From positions 1 through 7,844 of the forward strand of contig JAFUCW010000330.1 of the NCBI GenBank assembly GCA_017459485.1: a stretch of 7,844 bases of DNA, in the 5' to 3' direction. The DNA comes from Eggerthellaceae bacterium (lineage in GTDB: Bacteria; Actinomycetota; Coriobacteriia; Coriobacteriales; Eggerthellaceae). The translations under genes were made by a program, and so were the position numbers. Below the pieces are notes generated by a model. The model saw only the letters and a program-made list of their open reading frames with translations, searched no databases and was not told where the DNA came from. Positions 6,401 through 7,844 of this stretch are shown here, in pieces; position 1 is the stretch's first letter, and every line of letters begins with the position of its first letter.

Positions 6401-7844
6401 TGGCGAAGAGGTTCCCGAGGGCACCGAAGGTGCTACCCAGGTTACGCAAGACAAGCTTTCAAGCCAGCTTCCCGTGTTCGAAAACGGCCTGCAACCCGGT
6501 GGGCTGGAAGTAACCAAGCGCACCCAGTGGGACGAAAGCCAATCGCCCGACCCAGACACGCGCTTCCACTTCCGTGTGAGGCTTCTGGGCGACCACGTGG
6601 ATAGCATCGAGCAACTTGATTACCAGGTGTCGAACATTGCAGACGAGCCTACGGTGACTACGAACGACGAGCTGCAAGCTACTGAAGTAACCGACGGCGA
6701 GTTCGACTTCTACCTGAAGGGCGGCCAAAAGGCCACCATCTACAAGCTTCCCGCTGGCACCGCCTACCAAGTGTGGGAGGAAGCTCCTTCGGGTTGGCAG
6801 CTTGTCGAGCAAAGCGATGGTTCGGGCGTTATCCGGGCAACCGAAACGGCAAGCGAGAGCTTCACCAACAAATACGCGCCCGGCACCACGACGGCGCAAT
6901 TCACCGGCGCCAAGACCGTGGATGGCGCAACGCCTGCCACGGGGGCCTACACCTTCGTGCTCGCGCCCGAATCGAGCACGGCGGCCGGCATCACTGTGGC
7001 GAGCATGCCCATGCCAGAAGGCGAAGGACTTTCAGGCGAGGGCGCCAGCCGCACCTACACGTTGGCAAACGGCGAAGGCGGCTTCGTGCAGTTCCCAGTT
7101 ATCACATACGAAAAGACGGGAACCTACACCTACACGCTTGAGGAAGTCGTACCCAGCCAGCCCGAGAAGGGCATGGTGTACGACACGCGCACCTGGACCA
7201 TTGCCGTTACCGTTACCGACGACGGGCTGGGCAACCTGAATGCTTCGACGAGCTACAGCGCCCTGGGTGCGGCGCCAGACGCCTCGGCGTTCTCGTTCGA
7301 AAACGAACGTGTGCCTGCCTCGCTTGCCATCGGCAAGACGGCGGCTGACGGCAGTCTCACCAGCGCCAACGAAGATGACGAGTTCACGTTCAAGGTGCGC
7401 TTCTATTCCAAAGACGGCTTGCCCTACGACGGCGCCGGCAAGGGATTCTCGTACTACATCAAAGACACCGACGGCAATATCATCGGCAGCGAACAGCCTG
7501 GGGACGATTCAGCTATTCCCACGACTGAGTCTCCTGCAACATGCACATTCAATGCAGGAGTGCTAACCATTGCTCCGACCGAAGAAGGAACCTTGGGCGT
7601 AATCAGCCCGGATGAGTTGGCGTCCGCAATTGCCTCTGCAGGAAAGACCGCTATAAAAGAAGTGCGCATTGCCGACGGGGCTTACGTGAAGATCCAGGCT
7701 TCCTCAGGCGAAACTTCGCTCTATCAAATGTTCAGGGAATGCACTGGACTTGAAACTTTCGATGGCGCTGGATTCGTGATGAGCGAAGTAACAAGCATGA
7801 ATCGCATGTTCTACGGCTGCACGAACCTCCGCACCGTCATTAAC
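24..7844 (+). CDS. Giant multidomain surface adhesin (Cna_B / FctA / DUF7601 / BspA-LRR), partial
   Basis: The frame is open for 2607 codons after a TAG at 21-23 and continues past the right edge. The product reads as an extracellular Gram-positive adhesin: N-terminal beta-rich modules (residues 1 to about 1290), a stalk of isopeptide-type domains (about 1291-2433), then BspA-type leucine-rich repeats (from about 2505). Only six Cys occur (codons at 819, 1179, 2667, 7542, 7740, 7818), as expected where Lys-Asn bonds rather than disulfides give stability. By family knowledge such proteins are exported by Sec and fixed to the wall by sortase, but neither signal peptide nor LPXTG motif lies in the window. 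No start can be chosen: the first in-frame ATG is at 1158, deep in the domain region, and neither it nor the earlier GTG/TTG codons precede a signal peptide or a clear ribosome binding site. The real start is probably upstream, making the gene interrupted or recoded at 21-23. Exact ligand unknown. Confidence 0.93.
426..1082 (+). other. N-terminal beta-rich adhesin module 2
   Basis: Residues 135-353. It opens with A-V-I-E-V-T-T-H and contains a D-Y-Y-V-V-V-D-W-D-V strand (about 651-683) and I-R-A-W-V-R-D (about 777-797), again a beta-sandwich style alternation. Codon use is more mixed than in the stalk: ATA, AGA, CTA, TTA and TCA all occur here. It holds the first of the protein's six Cys (819). 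I do not recognise a named domain. Position and composition make a role in ligand presentation or spacing likely, but this is inference. Confidence 0.4.
1083..1860 (+). other. Unclassified Tyr/Asn/Ser-rich surface region
   Basis: Residues 354-613. Not recognised. The central part (about 1260-1480) is rich in Tyr, Asn, Ser and Gly, for example S-F-Y-N-G-T-Y-K-K-F and S-G-G-G-N-P-Y-N-N-S-D. Such aromatic, polar loops are common in glycan- or protein-binding faces of adhesins, but no binding motif can be identified. It contains the second Cys (1179) and the first in-frame ATG (1158), which is not a plausible start because coding features extend upstream of it. Confidence 0.4.
1861..2130 (+). other. 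Fimbrial/DUF11-like beta module, first of three with D-x-L(P) signature
   Basis: Residues 614-703. A strand A-L-I-T-Y-Y-Y-D (from about 1872) is followed by I-V-D-R-L-P-D-N-M (1947-1973). The order, a Y-rich strand and then D-x-LP, resembles the core of fimbrial D2-type isopeptide domains and DUF11 domains, whose consensus reads roughly Y-x-I-x-V ... D-x-L-P-x-G. The residues that would form the isopeptide bond are not clear here, so it may be a non-bonding relative. Confidence 0.4.
2280..2990 (+). other. Fimbrial/DUF11-like beta module, second copy
   Basis: Residues 753-990. A strand T-R-V-S-L-H-Y-S-A-K-I-E-F (from about 2325) precedes W-Y-D-L-L-P-A-G-L (2442-2468), which matches the D-x-LP-x-GL pattern of DUF11 and fimbrial isopeptide domains well. 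The later part includes an Asp-rich loop D-L-D-N-D-G (2883-2900). The third Cys (2667) is here. The division from the next module at about 2991 rests on the start of a new L-x-K-x-V strand. Confidence 0.5.
2991..3890 (+). other. Fimbrial isopeptide-like module, third copy
   Basis: Residues 991-1290. It opens with L-S-K-S-V (Lys codon at 2997), has the strand Y-Y-T-Y-R-L-R-V-Q (from about 3084) and then S-N-I-I-I-Y-D-T-L-E (3126-3155), the same strand-then-D-x-L layout as the two modules before it. A late strand F-N-N-V-Y-L-F-S-T (about 3786-3812) could supply the Asn partner for the Lys, but this is not certain. At about 300 residues it is long for one domain and probably contains an extra subdomain (about 3240-3780). 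It ends directly before the first Cna_B domain. Confidence 0.5.
3894..4379 (+). other. Cna_B-type isopeptide domain 1
   Basis: Residues 1291-1452. This is the clearest domain call. V-P-V-Q-K-V-W-D-D-D-N-N-R-D-G-F-R (3897-3947) is the classic opening of a Cna_B repeat. The likely bond-forming Lys is at 3909 (residue 1296), the catalytic Glu in Y-T-V-T-E-V at 4242 (residue 1407) and the Asn partner in V-A-N-N-V at 4353 or 4356. The domain is longer than a usual Cna_B repeat of roughly 70-100 residues because about 50 residues between the second and third strands (about 4005-4160) form an insert. Confidence 0.85.
4380..4847 (+). other. Cna_B-type isopeptide domain 2 with helical acidic insert
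   Basis: Residues 1453-1608. It begins V-A-G-E-K-T-W-L-G-D with Lys at 4395 (residue 1458), shows V-D-I-D-L-Y-K, then Y-T-L-D-E-T with Glu at 4647 (residue 1542), and ends Y-F-I-N-V-Y-H with Asn at 4827 (residue 1602). These match a Cna_B fold. Between Glu and Asn lies an unusual stretch (about 4680-4800) rich in Asp, Glu and Ala with the look of an amphipathic helix, absent from ordinary Cna_B repeats. Confidence 0.75.
4848..5318 (+). other. DUF5979/DUF7601-like isopeptide domain 1
   Basis: Residues 1609-1765. It runs from D-I-V-L-A-K-T-V (Lys at 4863, residue 1614) through A-T-F-A-F-K-A, a glycine-flanked S-I-T-L-A-A-G-T strand (about 5121-5146), Y-R-F-T-E-Q (Glu at 5193, residue 1724) to V-A-Y-T-N-T-Y (Asn at 5307, residue 1762). 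This order (x-K-T-V, F-x-F-x-x, T-L-x-x-G, Y-x-x-x-E, F/Y-T-N-T-Y) is the usual plan of such Cna_B-related domains in coriobacterial and clostridial surface proteins. The exact Pfam name is from memory. Confidence 0.7.
5325..5960 (+). other. FctA (Spy0128-like) pilin isopeptide domain 1
   Basis: Residues 1768-1979. The start S-V-A-M-D-V-D-K-M-L-G-N-R has Lys at 5349 (residue 1776); Y-A-Y-E-I-T-E gives Glu at 5643 (residue 1874); the last strand P-S-F-T-N-S-Y has Asn at 5943 (residue 1974). The pattern F-V-A-V-T-D-Q-G-D-G-T-M (from 5808) is the hallmark V-x-V-x-D-x-G-x-G strand of FctA/Spy0128 repeats. It is longer than the roughly 120-150 residues usual for the family because of a polar loop between about 5420 and 5520. 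Confidence 0.75.
5964..6491 (+). other. FctA (Spy0128-like) pilin isopeptide domain 2
   Basis: Residues 1981-2156. It opens P-R-A-W-K-H-L-D-G-R-T-L (Lys at 5985, residue 1988) and F-S-F-Q-L-L-D, then Y-Y-A-V-R-E-H (Glu at 6204, residue 2061), V-T-V-T-D-H-G-D-G-T-L (from 6282) and P-V-F-E-N-G-L with Asn at 6483 (residue 2154). The three key residues and the V-x-V-x-D-x-G-x-G strand are all present, so self-formed Lys-Asn bonding is likely. It follows FctA domain 1 with a linker of only a few residues. Confidence 0.75.
6495..6875 (+). other. DUF5979/DUF7601-like isopeptide domain 2
   Basis: Residues 2158-2284. It starts G-G-L-E-V-T-K-R-T (Lys at 6516, residue 2165), continues T-R-F-H-F-R-V-R-L, F-D-F-Y-L-K-G-G-Q-K-A-T-I-Y-K-L-P-A-G-T-A-Y and V-W-E-E-A-P-S-G-W (Glu at 6777, residue 2252), and ends S-F-T-N-K-Y (Asn at 6867, residue 2282). 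The L-x-x-G-x-x-A-x-I-x-x-L-P-A-G-T-x-Y run is the most diagnostic part of the family. At about 127 residues its size is normal for such a domain. Confidence 0.8.
6876..7319 (+). other. FctA (Spy0128-like) pilin isopeptide domain 3
   Basis: Residues 2285-2432. This is the most canonical FctA copy: F-T-G-A-K-T-V-D-G-A-T-P (Lys at 6912, residue 2297), Y-T-F-V-L, F-P-V-I-T-Y-E-K-T-G-T-Y-T-Y-T-L-E-E (Glu at 7140, residue 2373), V-Y-D-T-R-T-W-T-I-A-V-T-V-T-D-D-G (7176-7223) and F-S-F-E-N-E-R (Asn at 7302, residue 2427). Length fits the family. In Spy0128 the same Lys-Glu-Asn order gives the intramolecular bonds of the streptococcal pilus shaft. Confidence 0.85.
7320..7535 (+). other. Start of a third DUF5979/DUF7601-like domain, interrupted
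   Basis: Residues 2433-2504. A-S-L-A-I-G-K-T-A (Lys at 7335, residue 2438) and D-E-F-T-F-K-V-R-F (7377-7403) are the first two strands of the same domain type seen at 6495-6875. S-Y-Y-I-K-D-T-D-G-N (from about 7449) would be the third. The later strands with the L-P-A-G-T, Glu and F-T-N-x-Y parts do not follow; leucine-rich repeats start instead. The domain is either truncated or completed after the repeats, beyond the right edge. Confidence 0.65.
7536..7844 (+). repeat. BspA-type (DUF285) leucine-rich repeats, running off the edge
   Basis: Residues 2505 onward. A lead-in strand G-V-L-T-I-A-P (from 7557) and A-I-K-E-V-R-I-A-D-G (about 7653-7682) precede two repeat units marked by M-F-R-E-C-T-G-L (7728) and M-F-Y-G-C-T-N-L (7806), 78 bases or 26 residues apart, with S-E-V-T-S-M-N-R between them. 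This M-F-x-x-C-x-x-L and V-T-x-M spacing is typical of BspA-like repeats, known in Tannerella, Entamoeba, Trichomonas and many gut bacteria for binding host proteins or other cells. The number of repeats cannot be seen. Three of the protein's six Cys sit here. Confidence 0.85.

Overview
The window lies almost entirely inside one plus-strand gene for a giant, modular cell-surface protein. A single frame (codons starting at positions divisible by 3) runs from an amber codon at 21-23 to the last base without another stop: 2607 codons, with no C-terminal end in view. Codon residue numbers below count V at 24-26 as residue 1. I found no second gene, RNA gene, CRISPR array, promoter, terminator or insertion sequence. 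The other open frames, including a 1043-codon one on the minus strand, are shadows of this gene.

Layout. Positions 24 to about 3890 hold several beta-rich modules of a kind found at the N-terminal, ligand-binding side of Gram-positive adhesins; three of them carry a D-x-L(P) signature like fimbrial isopeptide/DUF11-type domains. From about 3894 to 7320 there is a stalk of seven consecutive isopeptide-type domains: two Cna_B-like, one DUF5979/DUF7601-like, two FctA (Spy0128)-like, one DUF5979/DUF7601-like and one FctA-like. Each has a Lys near its start, a Glu in the middle and an Asn in the last strand, the triad used for self-formed Lys-Asn bonds. An eighth domain begins at about 7321, but from about 7536 the sequence changes to BspA-type (DUF285) leucine-rich repeats, which run off the end.

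Organism. The GC-rich codon choice, the Cna_B/FctA/DUF7601 mixture and the BspA repeats fit a gut or oral actinobacterium of the Coriobacteriia (Eggerthella, Slackia, Olsenella and relatives). This is inferred from family knowledge, not a search. A Firmicute with raised GC is possible.

Points of interest are the in-frame amber codon near the left edge with no credible start after it, the leucine-rich repeats placed in or directly after an unfinished isopeptide domain, a helical acidic insert in the second Cna_B domain, and a codon-use pattern that differs between the middle and both ends of the gene, suggesting a mosaic origin. The signal peptide, sortase motif and wall anchor are all outside the window.
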